DNA of 64,000 nucleotides from Echinarachnius parma (Eukaryota; Echinodermata; Echinoidea; Clypeasteroida; Echinarachniidae). The stretch covers positions 61,001 through 125,000 of the forward strand of contig JBAMJV010002966.1 in NCBI GenBank assembly GCA_037951105.1. Reading direction: 5' to 3'. Positions 11,820 to 22,312 of the stretch are shown here, one piece after another. The first letter of the stretch is position 1. Each line of letters opens with the position of its first letter. Position numbers and translations under genes: made by a program. The notes below the pieces were generated by a model. The model made no database searches. It was not told the origin of the DNA and was given only the letters and a program-made list of their open reading frames with translations.

Positions 11820-13330
11820 GATAAGAATGAGTAGGCCTAACTCTAACTCTAAATTAGTCTAACTCTAAGAGTAAAACTAAAAGACTCTGCCTCTGGACTC
11901 TATAAACCTCTAGTCTGACTAGAAGTAAATATTTACTAAAGTAAACATTTAGTCTTATTTATATCTGTATTCTCTAAATTTTTTTAAGTACTATAATGAC
12001 TATTTTATTAGTCTTACTCTAGTCTTATGTTCATACTAGTCTAAGATAACTCAGATTGTATATTAGTTGGTCAAGAAATCTAGACTAGTCTTAGACTTAG
12101 AGTAAGAGTAAGACTATGAATGATATAGACTAAATGAGTAGTGTAGAGATTTAATTGAATAATTGTTAATGTTAATTTATACTTATTGAGTAAGTGTAAC
12201 TGTAATTACGGTAAGTTACTAAAATACTACGTCAATTCAAGCCCGAGGACAGGTCACTAACTAGTAATTATATAGCAAGTAAGTAGGTCTAGACTAGAGT
12301 AGAGTAAGACATCAAATGAAATCTGAAGTAAGTCTAACTTACTAGTAATAGTTACTAGTCTAGTCTAGACTAGATATAGTTAGTAAAGACTAGCCACTAC
12401 TATTTTAGAATGATTACTAGTCTAGATCTTTAGATATAAGAATGATACTTGATACTTGATAGTGTCTTACTTAGTATTTTATAACTTTTGTATATTATGT
12501 AACAGTCTATAGTTTAACAAATGAAATAGAACAGAAGATTTGACAACAAGTTGTGGAGCAGTCGAGACTCGAGTAAGACAAAGTCGAGGATGAGGTCGAG
12601 CCGATGGCGAAGGCTGAAGTCTGAATCAATTCGACTTAATTCACAAATGGGTACACCAGCAAAACATTAATAAGGCAAAACTTCAGAGTTCAAAGTAACA
12701 TTAATCGCAACTATGTCTATATAATTAAAAAACTCCAACCAGTCCAATTAAAAGAACTTGCACATTAAACAGAGTCATGAGGAATTTATTGATTCAACCC
12801 CAAAATAGCTAGAAATCGAAGCCGGGGCCATTAATACAGTACCAACAGCAACACTGCAACATGCAACAGCAACACACAAACTGAGACTGAGGCGTTTGCA
12901 AATTATTTTTTCGTCCGTACAATTACAACTAACTAGCTATACTACAAGTACAACCACTCGTCCACTGCACTGTCAATGGAATACGCTACTTTAAATAAAT
13001 CTACAGTAAACCATTTGTCGGGGCGGCTCAGCCTCAGTCAGGGCAGGCCTCACTTCATACAATTAATTTACATAATTATGTCATACTCATAGATAGACTG
13101 TCTGTAGACGACTTTAGTTTTAGTTTAGTTTAGTCTAATTAAAATGGCTAGAGTCTACTCTAGAGACTAGAGTAGACTAGTCCTAGAGGCTAGAGTAGAC
13201 TAGACTATTCTAGACTAGACTAGACTCAGACAGAGTCAGAGACAGATTCAGTAAGACAGTAGAGACAGTCATTCGAAAATGCGCTTACTAAGTCTAAGAG
13301 TAAGAGTAAGACTAAGAATATTATTAATAT
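11820..13330. repeat. TAGTC/GACTA-rich low-complexity domain
   Basis: About 1.5 kb is dominated by non-periodic combinations of agt, cta, tag, gactag and tctaga, densest at 11835-12440 and 13100-13320. It is not a tandem array of fixed period. No coding region is visible. Confidence 0.6.
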
Positions 13331-13724
13331 TACTGTATTTAATTATATTAAAGATAAATTAAAATGAAATCATTGAGTATTATTGACAAGTCATGACATT
13401 GTTATTGTTAACATTTTGATTTAAGTTAACAAGTCATATTCATAATTATTATTAGTCGATAGTATTAGTAACTTAGGACCCGGCTTCTGTCCTTAGGCTA
13501 AGCCTAGCCTAAACTAGGGCTATGCCTGGGCTAACTACTCTCTCAGACCCACCTCCAGCAGTATTTTGGAGGATTAAACGATTCAATATTTAATTTTGTA
13601 TTGTCTGAGACCGTCCAATCCCAGTTGGTACCTACACAAAATACCGCATATGGGACTACGGTTACTTAAGCCTCGTATCATTACTTCTAACAATCCTCCA
13701 GATAACAACAAATAAATCACTTAC

Positions 13725-13760
13725 CCTTGGCCTTCACTCGCTGATAATAGTCAAGATGAT
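13725..13760 (-). other. Possible 36-nt exon on the minus strand
   Basis: On the minus strand a pyrimidine-leaning acceptor, ttcattatgcag, precedes a 36-nt segment that ends at a strong donor, gtaagtga. One reading phase is open throughout and gives HLDYYQRVKAK. Nothing links it to a known gene, and short chance exons are common. It is listed because both splice signals are good. Confidence 0.22.
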
Positions 13761-14284
13761 CTGCATAATGAAATTCCAACGGTTATTAAGTGATAGACAT
13801 AATTTTCAGATAATGGAGTCATATTAAAATGTATTTTTGCGATTTACTTTCCCTTTTTTCGCAGCAACCAGACCAGTCAGCTGTGATCGTTTCCATGGAG
13901 ATGAAGCCGATTCCCAACCTTATTAGGTTAATATCGCGATTTTTTGTATCGTTCTCAAAGTTTTCGATTCTAGTCCTCTGACGTCACTTCGATCGATAAT
14001 ATTGGAATTTATGGTGGGAATATTGTATATTTTACCCATTTATGTTTTATTTTCTGACTCAAATGTTAATAAATATTAAAAATTGTATTATTATAAAGTG
14101 AAAGCAATAAAGACTGTATTTTATTTCCGTAAATCAAGTCTAGCGATCTTACTGTGCTCTCCAAATTGGGGCCGTATTGACACCAGCGCACAAATCGGGT
14201 TTTGGCAGCTGGTGCGGCGATCGCGCAATCGATGAGCTGTTTCTCTCTTTGATAGTATATCACAGTATCGAATCTCTCTGGTAG

Positions 14285-14570
14285 TAATGTAAAGCAGGTT
14301 AATTATTCACTTTGATGCGCGCGTTTTGCATTTGGGTGCGCATTAGTTGTTAAGGCACGGAACCATGAATGGAAAGATAGCGCACAACGCGCTCTGCGCT
14401 AGGACTTTTGCGCAAAGGGGGTCAGTGTCACAAACAGAACATAGTCAGTGCAGTGATGGTTCCATGATCAATGCTTTGTTTTTCTTTATATTTTTCATTA
14501 ATTTAATTGAAATCATTTATTTTTGCGATGATTATGGTATGCGAAGGATATAAAACAAATATATCATGCA
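14285..14570 (+). repeat. Left long direct repeat flanking the Crypton-like gene
   Basis: About 285 bp is roughly 90% alike to 16584-16867, starting near gttaattattcac and ending with aaaacaaatatatcatgca. It contains several gcgca-type words and an inner gggggtcagtgtcacaaac block. It is followed at once by the 147-bp hairpin module at 14568. Confidence 0.85.
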
Positions 14571-14714
14571 TTATATCCTACATGAATGAAATCCTGTTCA
14601 GTGATTGGTCTACATAGCGTCATGTGACCAAACATAGTAATGCCCATGGAGAAAAATGTGCTATGCGTGACGTCAATGATGGAATAGTAAATGCTATTCC
14701 ATCATTGACGTCAT
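14568..14714. repeat. 147-bp hairpin module, copy 2
   Basis: Matches 8066-8212 at 143 of 147 positions. The 20-bp arms at 14668-14687 and 14694-14713 pair perfectly around the loop taaatg. All four differences from copy 1 are in the arms and compensate one another. Confidence 0.85.
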
Positions 14715-14740
14715 ATATAACGATTAATCAATGATTTTCA

Positions 14741-14802
14741 TCGATATCAACACGATATACACAATATCAAATCGATATCAACACGATATACACAATATCA
14801 AC
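14741..14802 (+). repeat. 31-bp tandem repeat upstream of the Crypton-like gene
   Basis: Two identical head-to-tail units (14741-14771, 14772-14802) containing tcgatatcaacacgatatac, followed by a partial third. They lie about 110 bp upstream of the likely start codon, in the probable promoter/5' leader. Confidence 0.85.
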
Positions 14803-14910
14803 GCGATATATCGGATCGGTATCGCTCCATAGACTTGTGTACTAAACGGATCGTCTGCGCTGCAAAATTAAACTTCGCGCCGCTGCAATATTTCTAAACA
14901 AACCACCAAA

Positions 14911-16244
14911 ATGGCCGCCGCCGCCGCCGCCGCTGTTCGGTTTAACCTCATCGATGACGAGGATTTAGAGGCTTTCATTGGCTCTACCGATAGCGAAAAC
15001 ACCAAAAAACAGATAAAATACGGACTTTCAATCTTCAAAGAATTCTGCTTGCTCACTAATGTGAATTTTGAGGAAATAACATTGCTGATTTAGACAAGCT
15101 TCTTTCACGTTTTTACGCCGGGGCCCGCACTAAGAAAGGGGACGGATATTCGGCTAAATCGATGCATTGTATCAAGTTTGCTCTCCAACGACACTTTTTG
15201 TCAATCAAAGGTGTGGACATCAAAGGTAAGGACTTTCCTTTGTCTAATCGTGTGTTCAAGGCTACGATTGTGAAACTGAAATCAAGTGGAAAGGGTTACG
15301 TAAAGCATCATCCATCCATCAGCGATGCTGACATGACAGTCATTCAAGACAGTTTTGATATTTCAAAACCAAGAGATCTGCAACGAAAGGTGTTTATGGA
15401 TTGCATGATCTTCTTTGCTAACCGCGGTATGGAGAACTTACGAAACATGAAACCAGGAGATTTCATCCTACATGAGCAAGGGGAAAAAGAATTTGTCACT
15501 TTGAGGGACATGAGCACCAAAAATCATCGAGATGATAATGAAAAAAGTCAGGGCGGTCAGATGCATTCTGTCGCTGGAAGTTCACGATGCCCTGTGAAGA
15601 ACTTGAAGAAGTATCTTCGGAAGTTGAATCCGCTGTGTGAGTACATGTGGCAGAAGCCCAAATGTAAAGTCAGTGATGCCGATGATGTGTGGTTCGACAA
15701 TTCTCCTCTTGGAAAGAATACACTAGAATCTATGACAAAGAAGATATGTGAAGATGCTGGCTGCAGTCTGAAGTACACCAACCATAGTCTCAGAGCTACA
15801 AGCATCTCCATTTTGGACCATGCCGGCTATGCCTCGCGTCACATCATGACTGTCTCAGGACACAGATCAGAGACATCGATCAAAAATTACTCTCGCACTA
15901 GTGAGCAGCAGAAAGTAGATATGTCAAAAACCTTGTCTGCAAAACTGCATGCTTCTACTGTCGAAAATGCCAAGATCGACCAGCCGTCCACCTCAAGCTC
16001 GGCAGATGGTGCTGTTGGCAATGACAATGTTGGTAACACTAACAGTAACAGAGAAGATATGATGACAGACAGTCAGGTCGAACGTGTATTAGAAGCTCAG
16101 AGACAGAGTCAGATCACTAGTCCTAGACCTAGATCTAGTCCCACTACAAGCAATAATATTACTCACATGAACCTTGTTTCTGAGAGTCGCCAACGGATTT
16201 TCCACTTTCATAGTGGATGCATTGTACACATGTACAACAAATAG
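14911..16244 (+). CDS. Crypton-like tyrosine recombinase (one frameshift)
   Basis: The gene probably encodes the tyrosine recombinase of a Crypton-type DNA transposon, which would cut and rejoin DNA through a phosphotyrosine link. The start at 14911 sits in a good Kozak context (caccaaaatggcc) and opens with an alanine run. The first 60 codons end at a stop at 15091. The continuing sequence is in another frame from about 15084, so one small indel near 15076-15090 separates two pieces of one protein of about 440 residues. In the part from 15162 (residue 1) the catalytic set is readable: Arg in ANRGMENLR (88-94), Lys in TKNH (120), HSLR (208-211), GHRS (234) and Tyr in IKNY (243). The tail after residue 265 is Ser/Asn/Gln-rich and low complexity. 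The fold matches the DUF3504/Crypton-derived family also found in KCTD1, QRICH1 and ZMYM proteins. Flanking long direct repeats argue for a mobile element rather than a host gene. Confidence 0.82.
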
Positions 16245-16583
16245 TAACAATAACATTGACTTCATCATGTACATACGTTTTAAATACTTTTTAGTGTTCC
16301 ATTGTTTGGTTTGACATTGTTTATTTGAAACTCATTGATTGAGACTTTGACTGTTCCGTTGACTTTCCAATTCGATTGACCGTGACGTCCGTTTAAAACT
16401 ATTTATCGTGTTCTAGCTGTGGACTCTACATTTTGGATATATCAAGTGACATTTATGGTAAGTAAACACATTTTGTATATATTAAAAAGATCGATAGAAG
16501 ATATTAAAAAACAAATAGTCTTATAATTATACCGTATCATGCATTCATTCCAATATTACACGATAGTAAACATATGTAAACGT

Positions 16584-16867
16584 ATTACGTAAAGTGTGTT
16601 AATTATTCACGTTTGATGCGCGCGTTTTGAATTTGGGTGCGCATTAGTTGTTAATGCGCGTAACCATGAATGGAAAGATAGCGCAATACGCCCTTGCGCT
16701 ATAACTATTGCGCAAAGGGGGTCAGTGTCACAAACAGAACATAGTGCAGTGGTGGTTTCATGATCAATGTTTTGTCTTTCTTTATATTTGTCTTTAATTT
16801 AATTGAAATCATTTATTTTTGCGATGATTATGATTATGCGAAGGATATAAAACAAATATATCATGCA
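16584..16867 (+). repeat. Right long direct repeat flanking the Crypton-like gene
   Basis: Same orientation as 14285-14570, with scattered substitutions and short indels. It begins 340 bp after the recombinase stop codon and its last 19 bp form the base of the hairpin that follows. Confidence 0.85.
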
Positions 16868-17021
16868 CTATTTCGAGCCACTAGTGAAATTATGGATTCC
16901 TCGGTGACAGGAAAAGCACTATGTTCTTCGGGTCTACGACCCTCAGAACATAGTGCTTTTCCTGTCACCTCGGAATCCATAATTTCAACTAGAGGCTCTC
17001 AGTGCATGGTATATTTGTTTA
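16849..17021. repeat. Long hairpin, unit 1
   Basis: The arms pair from aaacaaatatatcatgcac (inside the direct repeat) to its complement ending near 17021, through gaaattatggattcc and gaaaagcactatgttct, with a tiny loop near 16936. Two internal 2-nt bulges carry TC on both strands. The 154-bp core (16868-17021) is repeated immediately downstream. Confidence 0.9.
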
Positions 17022-17175
17022 CTATTTCGAGCCACTAGTGAAATTATGGATTCCTCGGTGACAGAAAAAGCACTATGTTCTTCGGGTCTACGACCCTCAG
17101 AACATAGTGCTTTTCCTGTCACCTCGGAATCCATAATTTCAACTAGAGGCTCTCAGTGCATGGTATATTTGTTTA
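17022..17175. repeat. Long hairpin, unit 2 (tandem copy)
   Basis: Head-to-tail copy of 16868-17021 with one visible substitution (acagg to acaga). The pair must be a recent duplication. Short open frames inside the units are palindrome artefacts. Confidence 0.9.
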
Positions 17176-17517
17176 CTACCCCAGCCAGGTGTCGGAGCGC
17201 TCACTCAAGCAATTCCGCCTCCCAAGGTACCTTTAGGGTCAGTATCTAGGTTGCACCTGTAGTCAGACATGGGCATATGACTTGTGTTATCTTATGACCT
17301 GTTATCTTATTGGTTGTAGAAACATTATTAATTATTATTCATTTTTTGTCATAAATACATAGAGGGCAGTCAGGTTTGTGTATGTTGCCGATTAATCGGG
17401 TACACATATTTTGACTACTGATAAACCTACTGTATATGTTTCCGAAAGTTATCTATTTCGCATATGTATATATGAAGTAATTCGTCAACATGTAAACATA
17501 CCGGAAGTAATCTCTAA

Positions 17518-17640
17518 GTATGCACACAATGTGTACTGGTTTGCACTGTATCCCATGAACGGGGTAATAATATCATTGTAAAGCGCTTAGAGATGATTAT
17601 AAATCATATTAGGCGCTATTTAAATCGAGTCTTGTTGTTG
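17518..17640 (+). mobile_element. SINE 3' half, same family as 31853-32200
   Basis: gcacacaatgtgtactggtt, then gtaaagcgcttagagatgat, then ggcgctatttaaatcg match, in the same order, the minus strand of 31853-32000. The tRNA-related head is not visible here, so the copy is 5'-truncated. Confidence 0.6.
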
Positions 17641-18254
17641 TTTGTTTTGTATAGTCTTTTTGTACAGTGTATTATTAACCTAGTTGTATTGATTTGTATT
17701 AATTTCAACTCCATGAACATTTACCTGGATGAATAATAATCTTCACTATCGTATTAATTGATGTATTGTCTTGTTTTATTTATATTCCAAATAAATGTAA
17801 ATGCTATTAAGAAATGAATACGACTTTAAAGATCACGTTCTGGGTTTATTCTGGGTTTATCTTATCATGTTAATTTTTTTGTTTTCTCATTTGAATTTCC
17901 AATCCTGTGTACCACTACTTGTCATGTATAACTTAACTATCTATAATTACGTACATATAAACAAAATCCAAGCGGAGATAAAATAATATACCTCAGATTG
18001 TTTTTGTAGTTTTACTATGATCTCTTAAATACTTCCTAGATGTGTGCATGTATGGTTAGTGTGTGTGTGTGTGATTAATATGCAATTTAAAGCAATTTGT
18101 CAAGAAAATGAATACAACAAATCAATATTCATGATAGTTTTTATATTTGTTTTATCACAATATTAAGCAACATGTATATACGGGTATGTTATGTATTATA
18201 GTTGCCGACAGACACTACGTGCCAACGTTAATCACCTGCGCCGTAACATCTGAC
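17641..18254. other. Unassigned AT-rich stretch
   Basis: Nothing recognised except a short (GT)n near 18059-18072. Confidence 0.4.
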
Positions 18255-18795
18255 CTTAAGCCCATCGCACACAGAGCCGACTCGATCCCGTCACCTATAT
18301 CGCTCAACAAACAAAATCGAGAAAGGAGGCCTCGCTCCCGCCAACATCACATCTTAAACTACGATACAATCTTAAGTAGCAAGAAATGCTACCGTTTTTC
18401 CTTGTACCCCGGACCATTCCACTCTGGAATTCACTGCCATCAAACATTAAAACGGCGGATGCTTCTACATTTAAGGATCTGCTTGAAAAGGCAGACATCT
18501 AGGTAGCCTTGATTGCATCAAGGCCTATACGTTTATAGCCACCATCTGGATGCGATTTGTGCAGTATTAACAAGACAAGACAAGACAAGACAAGATCCGA
18601 TCCGACTGGTGTTCAGTCAGGCTAGAGTCGGTTCTGCTCAGTCGGAGCCGATTTAACACGTTAAATCGGCCTCGAATGATCTCCGACTAGCTCTTGACCA
18701 GCAAAACAGGAGTCCTGAGGCAACGCATACTGAGCTGATCCAACTGAAAACCAGTCGGATGTGGTCGAGTCGGCTCTGTGTGCGGAGGGCTTAAG
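18255..18795. mobile_element. TIR element interrupted by a LINE tail
   Basis: cttaagccc, then cgcacacagagccgactcg at the left faces its complement ending in gggcttaag at 18795, giving a TIR of about 32 bp. The left arm is broken at about 18286 by the LINE fragment and resumes near 18597 (gatccgactgg). The outer cttaag could hide a TTAA or TTA/TAA target duplication, so the superfamily is open. No transposase is present. Confidence 0.7.
18286..18596 (+). mobile_element. 5'-truncated non-LTR retrotransposon tail (CR1/L2/Jockey-like)
   Basis: One frame reads RQHHILNYDTILSSKKCYRF up to about 18397, and the next frame continues as FLVPRTIPLWNSLPSNIKTA to the stop at 18500-18502. FPRTIxxWNSLP is the usual C-terminal signature of CR1/L2/Jockey-type pol proteins. 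A single-base indel in the T5 run near 18395-18399 explains the frame change. About 70 bp of 3' UTR and an acaag repeat tail (18572-18594) follow, as expected for such 3' ends. A gatcc repeat at the junctions may be the target duplication. Confidence 0.8.
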
Positions 18796-19599
18796 ACCGC
18801 TAATTAAGCATCGCATATACCGAGAGGCAACAGGCCGTCAATCTTACTCCCACAACACTGGTTACATATTGTAGGAATTATTTGAATAACAAGACTAATA
18901 ATGCAAGTGGTATGATTTCACATTCACTGAATATCAGGCTTGGATATCTTCGTGTCAAATAATGTTAGTAGAAAGCAAAGAATGAAAACTATGCAATTTG
19001 TTTAATTTTTTACATAAGTTTACCATAACAAAAAGTTGTTCAAAATGATAACTTACTCATTGCATATCAAGGTTCATTCACGAAAAATATCACTATTTTC
19101 CTGATATTTTCAATGGTTATCAGCAGATTAAATTACAATTATGAACCTTAAAATTGGTAAAAAGCAAATAATGATAAAAACGCAACTTTTGTAATTTTTA
19201 CCATGAGTGTGACATCACATAACACAAAATTGTCATCTTTACAAATAATAACATCAGAGACGGAGATATGAATTATCACCCCATAAGTTATTTTTAAACA
19301 AATACAACAGCAACAATAATAACAACGTTCATACTAGCACAAGCAACAAACATAAACAGCAACAGCACATCGGTCGTTCCGCGTTCAGATTGTACTATAT
19401 ACTTTCTCGGGGCGACTCAAGATCAGACAGATTCTGCGTAAATGTGGAAGTGCGAATTTCGGTTGTATACCTATACAGGGGAAGGTCAAATTATAAACGT
19501 TGAACGCAATTTCAAAAAGCAATATGATTTTTATTTACATTTGTGTACAAACAATCCGACCTCGTTGATCCGGCTACTATCCGAAAATCAGGAAATGTA
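18796..19599. other. Unassigned AT-rich stretch
   Basis: No gene or repeat end recognised. Confidence 0.4.
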
Positions 19600-19882
19600 C
19601 TATAGGGGTTTTCAATCCATCCATCCTAACTGTTTTCATTCAATTTTTTTACTGTTTAATGTATCATCAGTTATAATTCAAATTCGTCGGTGACAGTTGC
19701 TGACTTGGTGGACATATCTGAGACCGACGAATTTGAATTTGACGATGTTTAACAGAAGGACTAAATTCAGTGAACTTTGGGTGAAATTGATTGTCCAAAG
19801 ACGGAATTGAAGTAGACTTGTGTATCACTGAACGACAAAAGTTTGAGTATAGACGGGAAAACCTTATATTAACGGGACGCAG
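19600..19882. mobile_element. TATAGG-family MITE copy 3, about 280 bp, degraded
   Basis: The left end tataggggttttcaatccat and the right end gacgggaaaaccttata resemble the termini of 5227-5748 and 5788-6625. The interior contains aattcgtcggtgacagttgc, also present in copy 1 near 5411, and gacgaatttgaatttgacga. Confidence 0.6.
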
Positions 19883-21306
19883 TCTCGCATTCAGCAAACT
19901 TCCATGTTTTCTTTTCAATTTAGACTGGAAATCGCCCGGAGATGTTGCGAACATGAATCGGTTAGCTGAATGGGTCCCTGGCCACTCATTTTGTTTTGTT
20001 TAGCAATTGACTTGAACATACACTTACACATACATGCAGGTTTAGTGTACTGGAGAAGTGGGACTAATTTTATGGTTATGATTTATTTTGCCTTTATTAT
20101 ACTAGCCTTGTAAATCACCAAAAAAATGCTTAAGTCACATTGAGGGAAGTAACGCTGCCGGGCACAAAGTGTCCGAATAAACGATGTTCGTACTGTACAT
20201 ACATTGTATTTAATAGATGTATAGATTAAACTTTGATATATATCTATTTGTATGCATATATACAAATGGTGGAATACAACATACAAGTGTGTGCATAATA
20301 TGCATGGTAGCATTTTCTGACTTCACTGTGTCGGCAGGCATACAAAATTACAAATTATTTATCACTACAATACAATCAATTCAAACCACCATTGAATCCA
20401 ATAATGTAGCGATATGCTATGTATCATAGTCGTGCATGGTACTTGGCTAATAAATCATACGAATTTATATGGAAATACTCCTGAATATAACGCCATGCAT
20501 CAGTATTTTTACATTTTCGTATTAATTTTGTTTATAATTTGTTGTAGTGAACAATAGCCTATAAAGCGATATATAATTAGTCAAACTCTAATATAGGCAC
20601 ACAAATCCCACCCATAAACAACATCTTCATAGGCCAATAAATCGTTCAAGTATATTTCGCAATATGTTTGTTGGATAGTTACCAAGCAAATTATGTAAAC
20701 ATTAAACATTGTCTTCGCACAGACCTGTATTTTCTTTCTCAAGGTAATTATGTCAGGCACTGCACGTAATATCTGATCAGGAGTTTCATTATTATTATTA
20801 TTATTATGATTATCATTATAATTTATGGATGTTTGATAGGTACACTACGATCAGGTGACTCTACATGGCCATAACGACAGTGATTTACGAGGACATGTGA
20901 CGGTGAAAACAATCGTGTATTTCCTTTCACACGGTACTTGCGCAGACACTTTTCTTTCTTACGAATTTGCAATTTTTTTAACGACAAAGTTTCAATCCGT
21001 CATTTATACACTAGACTGCAGCAATAAACGCTCACAGATCTATGCATGTTCGTGAACCCAAAGAAAACAAGTACGTGAATGCGGAATATTCACTTTCTTT
21101 GTAAAACCTACTGGATCTGCCGTGGATTCTACAACGATAGGTAGGATGGTGTCTTTAGTACTATATTTTTATCATAAAAATATATGAACATTATTAACGT
21201 ATTCCACTGAAATAACGGGCGTAGATCGTGGGGGAGGGGGCTGTATAAACATCCCCCTCAAAGTTAAATCTTTATAATATGCATAATAACAACAATGATG
21301 ATAATA
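19883..21306. other. Unassigned AT-rich stretch
   Basis: No supported gene. An ATT-rich run lies at 20788-20822. Short open frames on both strands lack protein-like features. Confidence 0.4.
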
Positions 21307-21742
21307 CAGGTTTTCTCAGCCAATTTCATAAGCTTCTCATTCGTTTTGATAAGGCTAGCGTGTCATTCAATTTCGCGAAATTGAGCTGATTGCTTGTAAT
21401 TGTGGTTCAAAATTGCATTTTGTTCATACGATTTAGCTCTTCGGTCAAGTGATTTACCATTTTTAGCATTCAATTTAAAAGACATGCTTTTTGCATTCAG
21501 TTTCGCCAACGGATTTTACGGAAGGCAGATTACGTAAGCACTAATTTACTCGCTTTAAATTGAATGACAATTTTACGAAATAGAAACACGTTTTACATCG
21601 AATGCAAAAAAAAATGTTTTTGAATGATCGTTATATGAATTTTAACTGCAAAATACAGCTGTGATGACAAAATCGGCGAATTTTAATGCACATGAAATTA
21701 ATTCGTCTGGCCAACTTACGAAATTTAACGAAAAATCCTATA
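21307..21742. mobile_element. TATAGG-family MITE copy 4, degraded
   Basis: caggttttctcagccaattt at the left and gaaaaatcctataa at the right are weak versions of the family ends. The interior has gtcattcaatttcgcgaaat and several tttcg words. This is the most diverged of the four copies. Confidence 0.45.
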
Positions 21743-21770
21743 ATAACAATTACCATAAAAGTGATATTTT

Positions 21771-22312
21771 AAAGGGGTAGTTTAGTTTTGGTAGAGAGGG
21801 CGCTGCACATCACAATTGTTTTGTGAGTTAATGCAAAACTGAGTGTCGAATTTGAGAGAACATGCAATTTTAATGGCAGAATAAACTTTATTTGGTCAAA
21901 ATCGACACAGAAACGGATGAAATATCGATAAATATATATGATCTTATAATTATTTGGGGCCCAAATAATTAGATGATTTTTTCAAAAAATTAAAAAAATG
22001 CTTGCACTTTTTCAAAAAATTTCAAAAGCGTTTTTTAACTAGTTGTTGATGATCTCTCTATTTAATCATTATTTCAATAAAACATCACATGCATAATTTT
22101 GTATGAAAAATATTTGAAAACAATGCCTTTTTAGCAAGCGCCCTCTTGTGTTTTAATGGCTCTTTTTGAACGATAACGGGCTTTTTACTTAGTCGTTTGA
22201 AATTTTGTATACCTTTCGAGTTTGGTGGAGTTATAACTATTAGTTTATAATGTTACTGTCCAGGTTTGGTTACTTAAGTTCAGCCTTACCAAAACTGCAC
22301 TACCCCTTTAAA
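21771..22312. mobile_element. MITE, TTTAAAGGGGTAGTTTAGTTTTGGTA family
   Basis: TIRs tttaaaggggtagtttagtt and the complement of accaaaactgcactacccc end at 22312. The element reads in reverse relative to 10484-10950 and 62317-62874, with which it shares several 15-20 bp blocks. No coding region. Confidence 0.8.

Noticed and set aside
16760-17249. Open frames containing a repeated MDSSVT-KALCSSGLRPSEHSAFPVTSES-like reading
   Set aside because: They are produced by the tandem hairpin units and the palindromic symmetry of each arm.
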